Numbered from the stretch's first letter, positions 26,533 to 35,728 are shown. The stretch: DNA of 64,000 nucleotides from Bacillus sp. OK048 (GCF_900103525.1 NZ_FNHN01000001.1:604458-668457); one strand, 5' to 3'. Program-made: numbers and translations. Notes: generated by a model not told the origin, from the sequence alone.

Positions 26533-26859
26533 CTAGTCCCCCATTACTTCGCTTTGAGCTTGCTGCTTTTTGGAATTATGAAGGCGAATTTTGTAGATGA
26601 TTAATATTAAGGCTGCAACAACAAGACCCTCTGTTATTGGTAAAAAGATTCCTAGTGCAGTTAGAATCGTGCATCCTGCTGCCAAAAAGATATAGATCAA
26701 AATGGATTTACCAAGAGGCAGCTTTTGGGCAAAGCCAAGTTTATAAACCAAAATGGACAGGGCTACAATGGTAAGATAAAGCAGCCACATTCCCATTTTT
26801 GGATTTTCGGTTACGTTATAGAGAGCTGGAAAAAATGATAGCCGATCTGCTACATTCAC
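26533..26859 (-). CDS. ylaH: YlaH-like membrane protein
   Basis: A 108-residue protein with three predicted helices; the segments [34 protein letters not shown] and [14 protein letters not shown] are those of the YlaH family. The GTG start at 26859 has GGGGGAGG upstream. The gene is 24 bp downstream of typA and probably in its operon. Function unknown. Confidence 0.9.
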   Translation of the reverse strand: MNVADRLSFFPALYNVTENPKMGMWLLYLTIVALSILVYKLGFAQKLPLGKSILIYIFLAAGCTILTALGIFLPITEGLVVAALILIIYKIRLHNSKKQQAQSEVMGD

Positions 26860-26883
26860 ACGAAAACCTCCCCCGAACAGATA

Positions 26884-28722
26884 TTAGCTTAATTCTGCTG
26901 TTTTTTTCTTTTTAGCCATTCTTTCACGTTCATTTTTATCTAGGATTTTTTTACGCATACGAATGGATTCCGGTGTTACTTCACAGTATTCATCTTCGTT
27001 AAGATACTCCAAAGACTCCTCTAATGTCATGATTCTTGGTTTTTTAATAACAGAAGTTTGGTCCTTGTTTGCTGAACGAACGTTTGTAGCCTGCTTTACT
27101 TTTGTGATATTAACGGTTATATCATTTTCGCGCGTGTGTTCGCCAACAATCATACCTTCGTATATTTCAGTACCAGGTTCAACGAAAATTGTTCCACGGT
27201 CCTCAACATTCATAATACCATAAGTAGAAGCTTTTCCTGATTCCATTGATACTAGCACACCTTGACGTCTTCCGCCCACTTGACCTTGAAGCATTGGCTG
27301 GTAGCTGTCAAATGTGTGATTAATAATTCCATAACCACGAGTCATGGTTAAGAATTCTGTGGTGTAGCCTATTAGTCCACGTGCTGGGACATTAAAGATT
27401 AATCGTACTTGACCAGAGCCATTGTTAATCATATCAATCATTTCGCCTTTGCGTGCACCAATTGATTCCATTATAGAACCTGTATGCTCTTCAGGTACAT
27501 CAATTTGAACTCTTTCAATTGGCTCACAACGAACACCATCAATTTCTTTTACAATTACTTCAGGCTTAGAAACTTGAAGTTCATAGCCTTCACGACGCAT
27601 GTTTTCAATCAGAATGGATAAATGAAGCTCTCCACGGCCTGATACAATCCATGCATCTGGTGAATCTGTATTTTCAACACGTAAGCTTACATCTGTTTGA
27701 AGTTGAGCAAGTAGTCTTTCTTCAACCTTTCTAGAAGTTAGGTACTTCCCTTCTCTACCAGCAAATGGGCTGTTGTTTACAACAAAGGTCATTTGTAACG
27801 TTGGTTCATCAATTCTTAGAATTGGCAATGCATCTTGGTGTTCAACTGGACAAACTGTTTCACCGACATTAATATCTTCCATCCCAGAAACAGCAATCAA
27901 ATCGCCTGCTACTGCCTCTTGAATTTCTTGACGTTTTAAACCAAAGAAACCGAATATTTTTGTTACGCGAAATTGTTTTACTGAACCATCGATTTTCATT
28001 AAGGCAACCTGCTGGCCGACATGCATGGTGCCACGGAAAACGCGCCCGATCCCAATTCTTCCAACATAATCATTATAATCAAGAAGAGCAACTTGGAATT
28101 GCAGAGGCTCATCACGATTGTCAATTGGTGATGGGATGTGCTCAACAATGGCATCATATAAACATTGCATGTTTTCATCCTGTTTTTCAGGATCCGTGCT
28201 GGCAGTTCCATTAATACCAGAAGCATAAATAACTGGGAATTCAAGCTGTTCTTCATTTGCATCAAGCTCAATAAATAAATCAATTACTTCATCTACTACT
28301 TCTAATGGACGAGCAAAGTCACGGTCAATTTTATTAACAACTACTATTGGAGTTAAATTTTGCTCTAATGCCTTTTTCAAAACAAAACGGGTTTGTGGCA
28401 TTGTTCCTTCATAAGCATCTACAATCAACAAAACACCATCAACCATTTTCATGATACGTTCAACCTCGCCGCCAAAATCAGCATGACCAGGAGTATCCAA
28501 AATATTGATTCTTGTATCTTTATATTGAATTGCGGTGTTCTTAGCAAGAATTGTAATACCACGTTCTCTCTCGATGTCATTTGAGTCCATCGCACGTTCT
28601 TCTACATGCTCGTTCGAACGAAATGTTCCTGCCTGCTTTAATAATTGGTCAACCATAGTCGTTTTCCCGTGGTCAACGTGTGCGATGATTGCTATATTGC
28701 GAATATCTTCTCTTTTTTTCAA
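26884..28722 (-). CDS. typA: Ribosome-associated GTPase TypA/BipA
   Basis: A translational GTPase that helps 50S assembly at low temperature and under stress. G motifs are present: AHVDHGKT (G1), ERGITI (G2), DTPGHADF (G3), NKID (G4), followed by EF-G-like domains and the BipA-specific C-terminal domain. The TTG at 28722 (612 aa, identical in length to B. subtilis) lies 8 bases after AGGAG. Upstream extension to 28785 lacks a ribosome site. Confidence 0.96.
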   Translation of the reverse strand: MKKREDIRNIAIIAHVDHGKTTMVDQLLKQAGTFRSNEHVEERAMDSNDIERERGITILAKNTAIQYKDTRINILDTPGHADFGGEVERIMKMVDGVLLIVDAYEGTMPQTRFVLKKALEQNLTPIVVVNKIDRDFARPLEVVDEVIDLFIELDANEEQLEFPVIYASGINGTASTDPEKQDENMQCLYDAIVEHIPSPIDNRDEPLQFQVALLDYNDYVGRIGIGRVFRGTMHVGQQVALMKIDGSVKQFRVTKIFGFFGLKRQEIQEAVAGDLIAVSGMEDINVGETVCPVEHQDALPILRIDEPTLQMTFVVNNSPFAGREGKYLTSRKVEERLLAQLQTDVSLRVENTDSPDAWIVSGRGELHLSILIENMRREGYELQVSKPEVIVKEIDGVRCEPIERVQIDVPEEHTGSIMESIGARKGEMIDMINNGSGQVRLIFNVPARGLIGYTTEFLTMTRGYGIINHTFDSYQPMLQGQVGGRRQGVLVSMESGKASTYGIMNVEDRGTIFVEPGTEIYEGMIVGEHTRENDITVNITKVKQATNVRSANKDQTSVIKKPRIMTLEESLEYLNEDEYCEVTPESIRMRKKILDKNERERMAKKKKTAELS

Positions 28723-28896
28723 GTGTTTCACTCCTGCCTCTATTTCAAAAATTAAGCTATTTATAGTTTCCCATATATGGCTCAAGTATTATACCACATT
28801 AATGGTGGAAAACTAAACGCATTTTATGTAGAATAAAACTATAAATTATATTCGATTACAATTACTTGATCTATTTAACAAAGGGGAAAAGGAAAA

Positions 28897-29082
28897 ATGA
28901 AGCGAATTAAATGGATTTTTGTCGTTTATGCAGTACTCGCAACAATAAGTATTATGGGCATAGGTGTTGCAATTGGAGAAGAAAGTATTTTAGGGGTGAT
29001 CGTTAGTATAGTAGCGGTCATTCTTGTTATGGGATTTGGATTTAAAACAAAAGCTAAATTGCGGGTAAATGGAAAATGGTAA
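28897..29082 (+). CDS. ylaF: YlaF family small membrane protein (DUF5325)
   Basis: A 61-residue protein with two transmembrane helices (about 7-26 and 32-50) joined by G-E-E-S and ending in a basic tail. Its size and place between typA and suhB match YlaF. Ribosome site AAAGGGGAAAAGG. Single gene with a terminator shared with suhB. Function unknown. Confidence 0.85.
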   Translation: MKRIKWIFVVYAVLATISIMGIGVAIGEESILGVIVSIVAVILVMGFGFKTKAKLRVNGKW

Positions 29083-29107
29083 AAGAAGCCTATTTTAGCT
29101 TCTTTTT
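29081..29107. terminator. Bidirectional terminator, ylaF / suhB
   Basis: AAAAGAAGC and GCTTCTTTT arms, loop of 8, T-tracts on both strands. Confidence 0.8.
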
Positions 29108-29903
29108 ACCATTTCCCTTCTTTGAGATAGTCATTTATGATCGTTTGGTGCAATCCTGGTTTTGCTGCGAGTAGTGAATCCTTTGTTAGAAAGTCTAATT
29201 TTCCCCCTTTTAAATTAGTAACAACTCCACCAAGTTCTCCAATAATAACAGCACCAGCAGCAATATCCCAAGGTGACAGCCTCATTGATATATAGGCATC
29301 CACTCTTCCAGTTGCCACAAATACCATTTCAAGTGCAGCCGTACCATAGGATCTAGTCCCTCTGGCATCTTTTACTAAGGGAATAATAAGCTTATGGTCG
29401 ATACGATGATTCTCCATCACCCAAGTAGCATTTAATGCGATGATCGATTCTTTCACAGTCTTTTTACTTAAAGTAGGCAGCGGAGTGCCATTCATAAAAG
29501 CACCTTTGCCATTAATAGCATGATATAGTTCACCATGAGCTACATCATAAATAAGTCCAATTTTCCCTATACCATTTTCAAAAACGGCAAGGGATATCGC
29601 AAAATTCCGCTGTTGATGAATAAAATTCATCGTTCCATCTATCGGGTCAATGATCCAAACGACCCCATCAAGATTTTTTATTTCGTCACCAAACCCTTCT
29701 TCACCAAAAACTCGATGATTCGGAAAATTCCCCTTAATTTTATTGATAAAAAATTGTTCAATTTCTTTATCCATATTTGTAACCAAATCGTTAGGATCGG
29801 ATTTTGTTTGAATATTTAAGGTTTTATCAAATGAATCCCGAATTTTATCCCCAGCTTCCATAATCCATTGCTTAGCATGAAGATCAATATATTCCCAGTC
29901 CAT
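29106..29903 (-). CDS. suhB: Inositol-1-monophosphatase family protein (SuhB/YktC)
   Basis: A Mg2+-dependent phosphatase of 265 residues. Metal-binding motifs are G-E-E-G near 67, D-P-I-D-G-T near 88 and W-D-I-A-A-G near 210, all intact. The B. subtilis homologue YktC hydrolyses inositol-1-phosphate and some other sugar phosphates. The ATG follows GGAGGGAATTT. Single gene. Confidence 0.93.
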   Translation of the reverse strand: MDWEYIDLHAKQWIMEAGDKIRDSFDKTLNIQTKSDPNDLVTNMDKEIEQFFINKIKGNFPNHRVFGEEGFGDEIKNLDGVVWIIDPIDGTMNFIHQQRNFAISLAVFENGIGKIGLIYDVAHGELYHAINGKGAFMNGTPLPTLSKKTVKESIIALNATWVMENHRIDHKLIIPLVKDARGTRSYGTAALEMVFVATGRVDAYISMRLSPWDIAAGAVIIGELGGVVTNLKGGKLDFLTKDSLLAAKPGLHQTIINDYLKEGKW

Positions 29904-30049
29904 AAATTCCCTCCAATTTCTTAAAAATTAATGTATGTAAAGCTATTTTGTATATCTTTAGCTTAAACAAATTAAGCTGCGCCTTCAACTCCTTAGCCTG
30001 CCCAATAGCTGATTTTCAATAAAATTATCGTTACTAACGCACAACAATA

Positions 30050-30084
30050 AACGAACTCTCTACTTCCATCACAGAGTTCGTTCT
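30050..30084 (-). terminator. Probable terminator downstream of ykzI
   Basis: AACGAACTCT and AGAGTTCGTT arms with a loop of ~12; the minus strand continues TTATTGTTG. The remaining 240-bp gap (29904-30146) shows nothing else recognisable. Confidence 0.55.
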
Positions 30085-30146
30085 AATAATTCCATATGAA
30101 ATTCTTTCTTTTCATTCTAAATAATATCCCCTTTGAAAACAATTTA

Positions 30147-30341
30147 TCAAAGAGCTTTTAATTTTACTAACTCTTGGCGGATTTTTTCTAACTTTTGTTT
30201 ACATTCCTTCATTTTTTTCTCATTTTTCTCTTCTAGAGCTTCAAATAAAGTGGAAAGTTCATAATCCATTTCTAAACGTAAATAGGCAGTTCTTTCTTTC
30301 TCGCCTACTTTTTTTAGAGAAGTATTCATTAGTTGTTTCAT
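30147..30341 (-). CDS. ykzI: YkzI-like small coiled-coil protein
   Basis: A 64-residue, lysine/glutamate-rich helical protein predicted to form a coiled coil (EALEEKNEKKMKECKQKLEK). Position between suhB (yktC) and yktB and the length both match B. subtilis YkzI. Ribosome site GGGAGAAAGC. Function unknown. Confidence 0.75.
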   Translation of the reverse strand: MKQLMNTSLKKVGEKERTAYLRLEMDYELSTLFEALEEKNEKKMKECKQKLEKIRQELVKLKAL

Positions 30342-30520
30342 AATAGCTTTCTCCCTTCAAATTATTATTTAATTTTTCTGACTATTTTTAGTAATATAAT
30401 ATGAGTCACCATGCAAGGTTGCAACTAATTTGTGCATTAACCTATATAAGCATGATGGTTCATGAATTTTTGCTGATATGCTACAATATATGACAAATGT
30501 CAACACGTGGAGGAAGTAAA

Positions 30521-31153
30521 ATGGATTTTACTGGATTTAAAAATGAAGACTTCGAAGTTTTTCAAATCGATGGTTTAGAGGCAAGGATGGAAGCACTAAT
30601 TGAGAGAATTCGTCCGAAATTAACAGTTCTAGGGCATCACTTTGCACCAACATTAGCATCAGTAACCGGTGATGAAATGTTTGCTCATGTCGCTAAACAT
30701 GCAAGAAGGACAATCAATCCTCCAAAGGATACTTGGGTAGCCTTTGCAAATAACCCCCGCGGTTATAAAATGCTTCCCCATTTTCAAATTGGACTGTGGA
30801 ATACTCATGTTTTCATTTGGTTTGCAGTCATATATGAGGCACCGCAGAAACCGGAAATTGCTGCAAGATTAACAAAAAAGATAAACAAAATCTATAAAGA
30901 AATCCCGAAAGATTTTGTTTGGTCTTTAGACCATATGAAAACAGAATCGTACCAGCATGGGAAGCTTTCAAAAGAAGATTTACGAAGCATGTTTGAAAGG
31001 CTAAGAGAAGTAAAAAAGGCTGAATTATTGTGCGGCTATGAAATTAGCCGAGAAACAGCAACAAACATGGATGCAGATGAATTTCTAAAGATTGTAGATA
31101 ATGTGTTTGAAAAAGTAGCACCTTTATATAAAATTGCACAAAATATAAAATAA
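30521..31153 (+). CDS. yktB: YktB family protein (DUF1054, UPF0637)
   Basis: A 210-residue soluble protein of the UPF0637 family with the typical start MDFTGFKNEDFEVF, WVAFANNPRGYKMLPHFQIGLW near 75 and a C-terminal helical part. No enzymatic function is established. The ATG 30521 follows GGAGGAAGTAAA; the 8-codon upstream extension contains that site. Convergent with yktA. Confidence 0.93.
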   Translation: MDFTGFKNEDFEVFQIDGLEARMEALIERIRPKLTVLGHHFAPTLASVTGDEMFAHVAKHARRTINPPKDTWVAFANNPRGYKMLPHFQIGLWNTHVFIWFAVIYEAPQKPEIAARLTKKINKIYKEIPKDFVWSLDHMKTESYQHGKLSKEDLRSMFERLREVKKAELLCGYEISRETATNMDADEFLKIVDNVFEKVAPLYKIAQNIK

Positions 31154-31177
31154 AAAACTCCAAGGTGGAGTTTTTTA
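31152..31177. terminator. Bidirectional terminator, yktB / yktA
   Basis: AAAAAACTCCA and TGGAGTTTTTT arms with a 3-base loop. Confidence 0.9.
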
Positions 31178-31179
31178 TT

Positions 31180-31479
31180 TTATTTCATAGTGATCCTATC
31201 ACCTGCGGATGCATCTTTTGCTTTTTTTATCGCCCTATAAGAAGAATAACCGCTAATGTTTTCAAATTCACTACACAATGTTTTTTCTTCCGCTTTACTC
31301 GGAACGATTTCCTTAAACCGGCGGTAAATAGCCATTAATTCATCACGATTGATTCCTTTTTCATAAGCTTTTTCAATTGCCTCATAGAATTTTATAACAT
31401 CCACTATTTCATCCGTTGTCCAATGGTAATCTATCGGGTATTGATATTCCAAATCCTCACCTGCTAATTTTATTTTCAT
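31180..31479 (-). CDS. yktA: UPF0223 family protein YktA
   Basis: A 99-residue helical protein; [27 protein letters not shown] is the signature of UPF0223. Function unknown. Located 15 bp downstream of the nitronate monooxygenase-like gene, with which it may be co-transcribed. Confidence 0.9.
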   Translation of the reverse strand: MKIKLAGEDLEYQYPIDYHWTTDEIVDVIKFYEAIEKAYEKGINRDELMAIYRRFKEIVPSKAEEKTLCSEFENISGYSSYRAIKKAKDASAGDRITMK

Positions 31480-31494
31480 ATATGTATAATACCG

Positions 31495-32454
31495 TTATTT
31501 TGCCCATTTTTCACGAATTTTTTCTGCGTCACTAATCATTTGACTAAATAATTGTGCAACAGTTGGGATATCTTTTATTAGTCCCATCACCTGACCGGCC
31601 CATGCAAACCCCTCATCTTCCACCCCTTCATATATATATCGTTTGTTAGCCTGTCCGCTAATATAGTTCTTCAATTGTTCGTAAGTAGCATGATTTTTCT
31701 CAATGTCTAATATACGGTTTGTCCATGTATTAGACATAGCCCGTGCTGGTGCTCCTAATGACCTTTTAATAACTACCGTGCTGGACTCTGACCCTTCTAT
31801 AAGCCGTTTTTTATAAAGTTCATTTGCATGGACGCACTCCTTGGTAGCAATAAATCTTGTCCCCATTTCAATTCCCTCTGCACCCAAGCTAAGTGCGGCC
31901 ATAAGTCCGCGGCCATCGCCAATCCCTCCGGAAGCTATCACAGGAATTGATACAGCATCAACTACCTGCGGGATCAATACAATCGTCCCAATATCATCCC
32001 TGCCAAGATGTCCGCCTCCTTCCTGTCCCACTACCATGACGGCATCAGCACCAAGTTCTTCCGCTTTTTCAGCCTGCCTTCTCGCGGCGACAAGAACTAA
32101 TTTTTTTATGGAAGTACCTTCTAACTGTTCAAAGATAGGTGCAGGATTTCCTCCTGTCATGGATACAACTGGAACGTCCTCATCAATTGCAACTTGAAGC
32201 ATTTCTTCAAAAGGCCTATTATGCTGCCCGATTGCGTAATTAACACCAAATGGTTTATTCGTCAATTGCTTAACTTTTCTTATTTCCTCGCGAAGCTGTA
32301 TTGGATTTTCAAGAGACATCGCAGTAATTTGTCCAAGTCCACCAGCATTGGAAACAGCTGCGGCGAGATCTGAATAGGCTAAATACGCTAACCCTCCTTG
32401 GATAATTGGATACTGGATATTAAGAATGTTCGTTACCCTTGTTTGCCAGTTCAA
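31495..32454 (-). CDS. Nitronate monooxygenase / 2-nitropropane dioxygenase family flavoprotein
   Basis: A 319-residue TIM-barrel FMN protein: IQGGLAYLAYSDLAAAVSNAGGLGQI at the N-terminus, G-Q-E-G-G-G-H near 145, and the phosphate-binding P-V-I-A-S-G-G-I-G-D-G near 175. The family includes nitronate-detoxifying enzymes and the enoyl-ACP reductase FabK; sequence alone does not decide between them, but E-G-G-G-H with a free catalytic histidine fits nitronate monooxygenases. An insertion relative to B. subtilis, where speA and yktA are neighbours. Confidence 0.85.
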   Translation of the reverse strand: MNWQTRVTNILNIQYPIIQGGLAYLAYSDLAAAVSNAGGLGQITAMSLENPIQLREEIRKVKQLTNKPFGVNYAIGQHNRPFEEMLQVAIDEDVPVVSMTGGNPAPIFEQLEGTSIKKLVLVAARRQAEKAEELGADAVMVVGQEGGGHLGRDDIGTIVLIPQVVDAVSIPVIASGGIGDGRGLMAALSLGAEGIEMGTRFIATKECVHANELYKKRLIEGSESSTVVIKRSLGAPARAMSNTWTNRILDIEKNHATYEQLKNYISGQANKRYIYEGVEDEGFAWAGQVMGLIKDIPTVAQLFSQMISDAEKIREKWAK

Positions 32455-32661
32455 CCAAACCCCTCCTAATTCTTGATACCCTCATATTTCGCTCCTAAAG
32501 GTTAATTTTCCTGTTTTATTGAGAAACTAACCTGACGACTAGAAAAAGTAGTTTCCCATCGCCAAAAAATTCTATGCAAGCAGTGGTATTAGTGCTATAA
32601 TTCTTTTGTTTTGTGATTTATACAATAAAAGCATTTTTATATAAAGAGGTGTGGGAATAAA

Positions 32662-34134
32662 TTGTCTCAAAATCAAACACCGTTATTTAGCGGTTTATTA
32701 GAACATGCAAAAAAAAATCCTGTCCAATTTCATATTCCTGGTCATAAAAAAGGGGTTGGAATCGATCCTGATTTTCGAAATTTCATTGGGGATAACGCCT
32801 TATCAATTGACTTAATCAATATAGGTCCACTCGATGATCTACACCAGCCAAAGGGAATCATTAAACAAGCACAAGATCTAGCTGCAGAAGCTTTCGGGGC
32901 AGATAGAACCTTCTTTTCAGTACAAGGAACTAGCGGTGCAATTATCGCAATGATTATGGCTGTATGTGGACCAGAGGATAAAATTATTGTCCCTAGAAAT
33001 GTCCATAAATCTATCATGTCAGCAATTGTATTCTCTGGGGCAATACCCGTGTTTATTCATCCAGAAATCGATGAAGATTTAGGGATATCCCATGGCATCA
33101 CAACTGATTCCGTCGAAAATGCTCTTAAACAGCATCCGGATGCGAAAGCCATTCTAGTGATTAACCCAACTTATTTTGGGATATCTGCAGATTTAAAAAG
33201 GATTGTAGAAATTGCTCATTCCCATAACATACCTGTCCTAGTGGATGAAGCGCATGGGGTTCATATTCATTTCCATGATGAACTACCTTTATCAGCCATG
33301 CAGGCTGGCGCAGATATGGCGGCAACTAGCGTCCATAAACTTGGCGGCTCTATGACCCAGAGCTCCATCTTAAATGTAAAAGAGGGTCTTGTATCCGCAA
33401 AGCATGTTCAAGCCATCCTTAGTATGCTGACAACCACTTCAACATCCTATTTATTACTTGCATCCCTTGATGTTGCTAGAAAACAATTAGCTACTAAAGG
33501 AAAAGAGTTAATTGATAAAACAATCGATCTGGCACAATCGGTTCGAAATCGTATTAATGAAATTGATCATTTGCATTGTGTCGGTAAAGAAATACTTGGA
33601 TCGAAAGCAACCTTTGATTATGATCCAACAAAATTAATTATCTCTGTAAAAGAATTAGGATTAACTGGGTATGAGGTTGAGAAGTGGTTAAGAGAAAGAC
33701 ATAATATTGAAGTAGAAATGTCTGATTTATACAACATACTTTGCATCATAACGATTGGCGATACAGATATCGAAGGAGATATTTTAGTTCATGCATTAAA
33801 GGAGCTTGCTGAAGAACGAGAACATCGGAAAGAGAAAATTGAACCTATCCAAGTTCTGCTACCCGAAATCCCTATTCTAGCCTTAACACCTAGAGATGCA
33901 TTTTATGCTGAAACAGAAGTAATTCCTTTTGAGCAATCCGAAGGAAGAATTATTGCCGAGTTTATTATGGTTTATCCACCAGGGATACCGATTTTTATTC
34001 CTGGAGAAATCATCACAAAAGAAAACCTTCATTATGTTAAGGAAAATCTTGAAGCCGGGTTACCTGTTCAAGGACCTGAAGATGATGAAATTAAAAAGAT
34101 TCGGGTTATTAAGGAATACAAGGCGATAAAATAA
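32662..34134 (+). CDS. speA: Arginine decarboxylase SpeA (PLP, Orn/Lys/Arg family)
   Basis: Decarboxylates arginine to agmatine, the start of polyamine synthesis. Fold-type I PLP enzyme of 490 residues: the PLP lysine is K226 in S-V-H-K-L-G-G-S, the pyridine-N aspartate is D195 in D-E-A-H-G, and the N-terminal HIPGHKKG is typical. The biosynthetic Bacillus SpeA lacks the large wing domain of inducible lysine decarboxylases, as here. TTG start at 32662 after AGAGGTG. Shares its terminator with the SR1 locus. Confidence 0.92.
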   Translation: MSQNQTPLFSGLLEHAKKNPVQFHIPGHKKGVGIDPDFRNFIGDNALSIDLINIGPLDDLHQPKGIIKQAQDLAAEAFGADRTFFSVQGTSGAIIAMIMAVCGPEDKIIVPRNVHKSIMSAIVFSGAIPVFIHPEIDEDLGISHGITTDSVENALKQHPDAKAILVINPTYFGISADLKRIVEIAHSHNIPVLVDEAHGVHIHFHDELPLSAMQAGADMAATSVHKLGGSMTQSSILNVKEGLVSAKHVQAILSMLTTTSTSYLLLASLDVARKQLATKGKELIDKTIDLAQSVRNRINEIDHLHCVGKEILGSKATFDYDPTKLIISVKELGLTGYEVEKWLRERHNIEVEMSDLYNILCIITIGDTDIEGDILVHALKELAEEREHRKEKIEPIQVLLPEIPILALTPRDAFYAETEVIPFEQSEGRIIAEFIMVYPPGIPIFIPGEIITKENLHYVKENLEAGLPVQGPEDDEIKKIRVIKEYKAIK

Positions 34135-34172
34135 AAATACAGGATTCCTTTTGAGGAATCCTGTTTCTATTT
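34135..34172. terminator. Bidirectional terminator, speA / SR1
   Basis: ACAGGATTCC (34139-34148) and GGAATCCTGT (34155-34164) arms; T-rich on both strands (TTCTATTTC on plus, ATTTTTATTTT on minus). It gives the SR1-type RNA its 3' end. Confidence 0.85.
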
Positions 34173-34367
34173 CAATTAATTATTTTATAGTTCTTCTTCA
34201 GAATGGTGGTCATCGCAACAATTACATCTTGAATAGAGAACTGTTACTTTTTCGTCTTCGAAATGATCAATTGTTGAATCACAAGCTTGGCATACGATTG
34301 TACCCATCTTTTCAATCCCCTTTTCATTATGAAATGTACATTGCATTGAAAACGCATTAATGTCCTT
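34136..34367 (-). ncRNA. sr1: SR1 dual-function small RNA locus
   Basis: A transcript of about 230 bases is inferred from a promoter at 34374-34402 to the terminator at 34139-34164. It encodes SR1P and lies between speA and the pdh genes exactly as B. subtilis SR1, which base-pairs with ahrC mRNA and, through its peptide, binds GapA and promotes RNase J1-dependent decay. The base-pairing region could not be checked because ahrC is not in the window. Confidence 0.85.
34185..34307 (-). CDS. SR1P, GapA-binding peptide
   Basis: A 40-residue peptide beginning MGTIVCQACD and containing the conserved HFEDEKVTVLY core, with two cysteine pairs (C-x-x-C near 6-9 and C-x-C-C near 33-36) that could bind zinc. 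This is SR1P, which in B. subtilis binds glyceraldehyde-3-phosphate dehydrogenase GapA and strengthens its contact with RNase J1. ATG 34307 follows AAGGGGATTG; the reading frame is open further upstream but without a ribosome site. Confidence 0.92.
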   Translation of the reverse strand: MGTIVCQACDSTIDHFEDEKVTVLYSRCNCCDDHHSEEEL

Positions 34368-34373
34368 AAGATA

Positions 34374-34402
34374 ATAATAATATAACACATTACATTTTTC
34401 AA
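34374..34402 (-). promoter_or_regulatory. SigA promoter of SR1
   Basis: -35 TTGAAA (34397-34402), 17-base spacer, -10 TATTAT (34374-34379) on the minus strand. Confidence 0.75.
34379..34389 (-). promoter_or_regulatory. CcpN operator 1 at SR1 (overlaps spacer and -10)
   Basis: TGTGTTATATT fits the CcpN consensus TRTGHYATAYW at all eleven positions. CcpN represses sr1, gapB and pckA during glycolytic growth in B. subtilis. Confidence 0.75.
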
Positions 34403-34410
34403 GCCCAAAT

Positions 34411-34421
34411 TGTATGTCACA
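34411..34421 (-). promoter_or_regulatory. CcpN operator 2 at SR1 (upstream of -35)
   Basis: TGTGACATACA again fits TRTGHYATAYW at all positions. It lies 32 bp upstream of operator 1, about three helical turns, so both would face the same side of the DNA. Confidence 0.75.
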
Positions 34422-34436
34422 TTAAAATATTTTTCA

Positions 34437-34468
34437 GACAAAAGGACCTACTAATAGGTCCTTTTGTC
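34437..34468 (-). terminator. Terminator of the DUF3055 gene
   Basis: GACAAAAGGACCTA and TAGGTCCTTTTGTC arms with a 4-base loop; the second arm supplies its own T-run. Confidence 0.8.
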
Positions 34469-34471
34469 CAA

Positions 34472-34771
34472 TTATTCATATTGGGTAACAAATGGGATTT
34501 GCGGGAGGGTTTCACTGAAGAATTCAGCCAAATCGGCAGCTTGTTGTTTATCTGAAATCCGGAATACATTTTGAAGGTATTCAATATCTTCAATTTCTTT
34601 GGGGTCGAGGAGAGTAGAACGGCCTGTTTGCATGCAGACAACTAGAGGTTTACCAAAAAACATACTCGTATAAATAATACCAAAATCATAACGGGTATGT
34701 TCGGTAGTAAATCCAATAAACCTTACTTTTACATTTTCGTGCTCATCATATAGCTTTTCAAATAATTCCAT
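34472..34771 (-). CDS. DUF3055 family protein
   Basis: A 99-residue soluble protein. The pattern VRFIGFTTEHTRYDFGIIYT, GKPLVVCMQTGRS and E-Y-L-x-x-x-F is that of the DUF3055 family of Bacilli. Function unknown. Ribosome site AAGGAGGAC. Single gene, about 65 bp upstream of the SR1 control region and on the same strand, with its own terminator. Confidence 0.78.
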   Translation of the reverse strand: MELFEKLYDEHENVKVRFIGFTTEHTRYDFGIIYTSMFFGKPLVVCMQTGRSTLLDPKEIEDIEYLQNVFRISDKQQAADLAEFFSETLPQIPFVTQYE

Positions 34772-34925
34772 AAGAGTCCTCCTTTTTGAAAGAGTATTTA
34801 GAATATTATTATAATTTACTTTTTAAGAATTAACAAATGACATTTGTGTGACTAAATGTTGGCAACATCGTTTTTACAATGCTAGAATATAAGAGATAAC
34901 AAATGGGAGTATAGGAGGGATGATG

Positions 34926-35360
34926 TTGGCTGAAAACGCATTCATTAAACTAGTGCCTTCATCTGCGAAGCAATCAATTACGGTAGACGAAGTAAAGGAT
35001 CTCTTATATTATTATAAAGATATTACTGAAAAAACTGGGAATCAAGTAGATTGGCAATATGGAGACTCTGCGTTTCCTTACGTGATTAAAGAAAAGGATG
35101 ATGGAAAAGGAAAATGGTTTTATTTACATTCTACTAATGAACGCTATTACGCAATCTTAATTGGTGTTGACCAGGAAAGCATTCGTAATGAAGATGGTAC
35201 TGATCGAATTCAATCATACATACAAGTTACTCTTCCAGAACAATCCACGTTCGGGGATAAGGGCAAAGCCAATGAATTCTGCAAATTCCTTGCAAAAAAA
35301 TTTCAAGGAGAGCTGCACCTTTTTAATGAGCGAATCATGTACTATTATCCGAGGAAGTAA
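34926..35360 (+). CDS. DUF1885 family protein
   Basis: A 144-residue soluble protein with the DUF1885 signature (AFIKLVPSSAKQSITVDEVKDLLYYYKDIT and AFPYVI). Structures of relatives show an alpha/beta fold of unknown role. Three start codons follow each other (ATG ATG TTG); the TTG at 34926 is best spaced from AGGAGGG and matches the start of relatives. Single gene. Confidence 0.82.
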   Translation: MAENAFIKLVPSSAKQSITVDEVKDLLYYYKDITEKTGNQVDWQYGDSAFPYVIKEKDDGKGKWFYLHSTNERYYAILIGVDQESIRNEDGTDRIQSYIQVTLPEQSTFGDKGKANEFCKFLAKKFQGELHLFNERIMYYYPRK

Positions 35361-35367
35361 TAAAAGT

Positions 35368-35393
35368 CTAACTCCCATTCTGGGAGTTTTTTT
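35368..35393. terminator. Terminator of the DUF1885 gene
   Basis: ACTCCCA and TGGGAGT arms with a 3-base loop and TTTTTT; it also faces the 35392 gene from the other side. Confidence 0.82.
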
Positions 35394-35634
35394 AATGCGT
35401 TAAAAGCGATAGTGTATAATGTATGGAAGTATATATCGTTAGGCTTAAAGATGTAATAAAAAGTGTTTTGGCGGCTGATTGTGTAGCTTTGTTACAAAGG
35501 ACAAAGGCTAAATAAAAAAACACAAAGAACATGATAACCTTGTATAGTAGTTGATCATGCTTCGACATCCACTCAATAAGAGTAAAAGCACTCCATATAA
35601 TTAATTGCAGTGTAATTACCACATAAATTCGCAT
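35392..35634 (-). CDS. Small membrane protein, unknown
   Basis: An 80-residue protein with three predicted membrane helices and few charges, start ATG after GTGGTGATATAA. No family recognised. Retained because the helices are regular, a ribosome site is present and it ends at a terminator. It lies between pdhD and the DUF1885 gene, convergent with the latter. Confidence 0.6.
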   Translation of the reverse strand: MRIYVVITLQLIIWSAFTLIEWMSKHDQLLYKVIMFFVFFYLAFVLCNKATQSAAKTLFITSLSLTIYTSIHYTLSLLTH

Positions 35635-35728
35635 TTATATCACCACTCAACATCTATTCTTAAAAGTAAAGAATGTAGTGTTTTAAATATATGCTCAGAA
35701 GTTATGTTTAATAATTCGATAAAATAAG

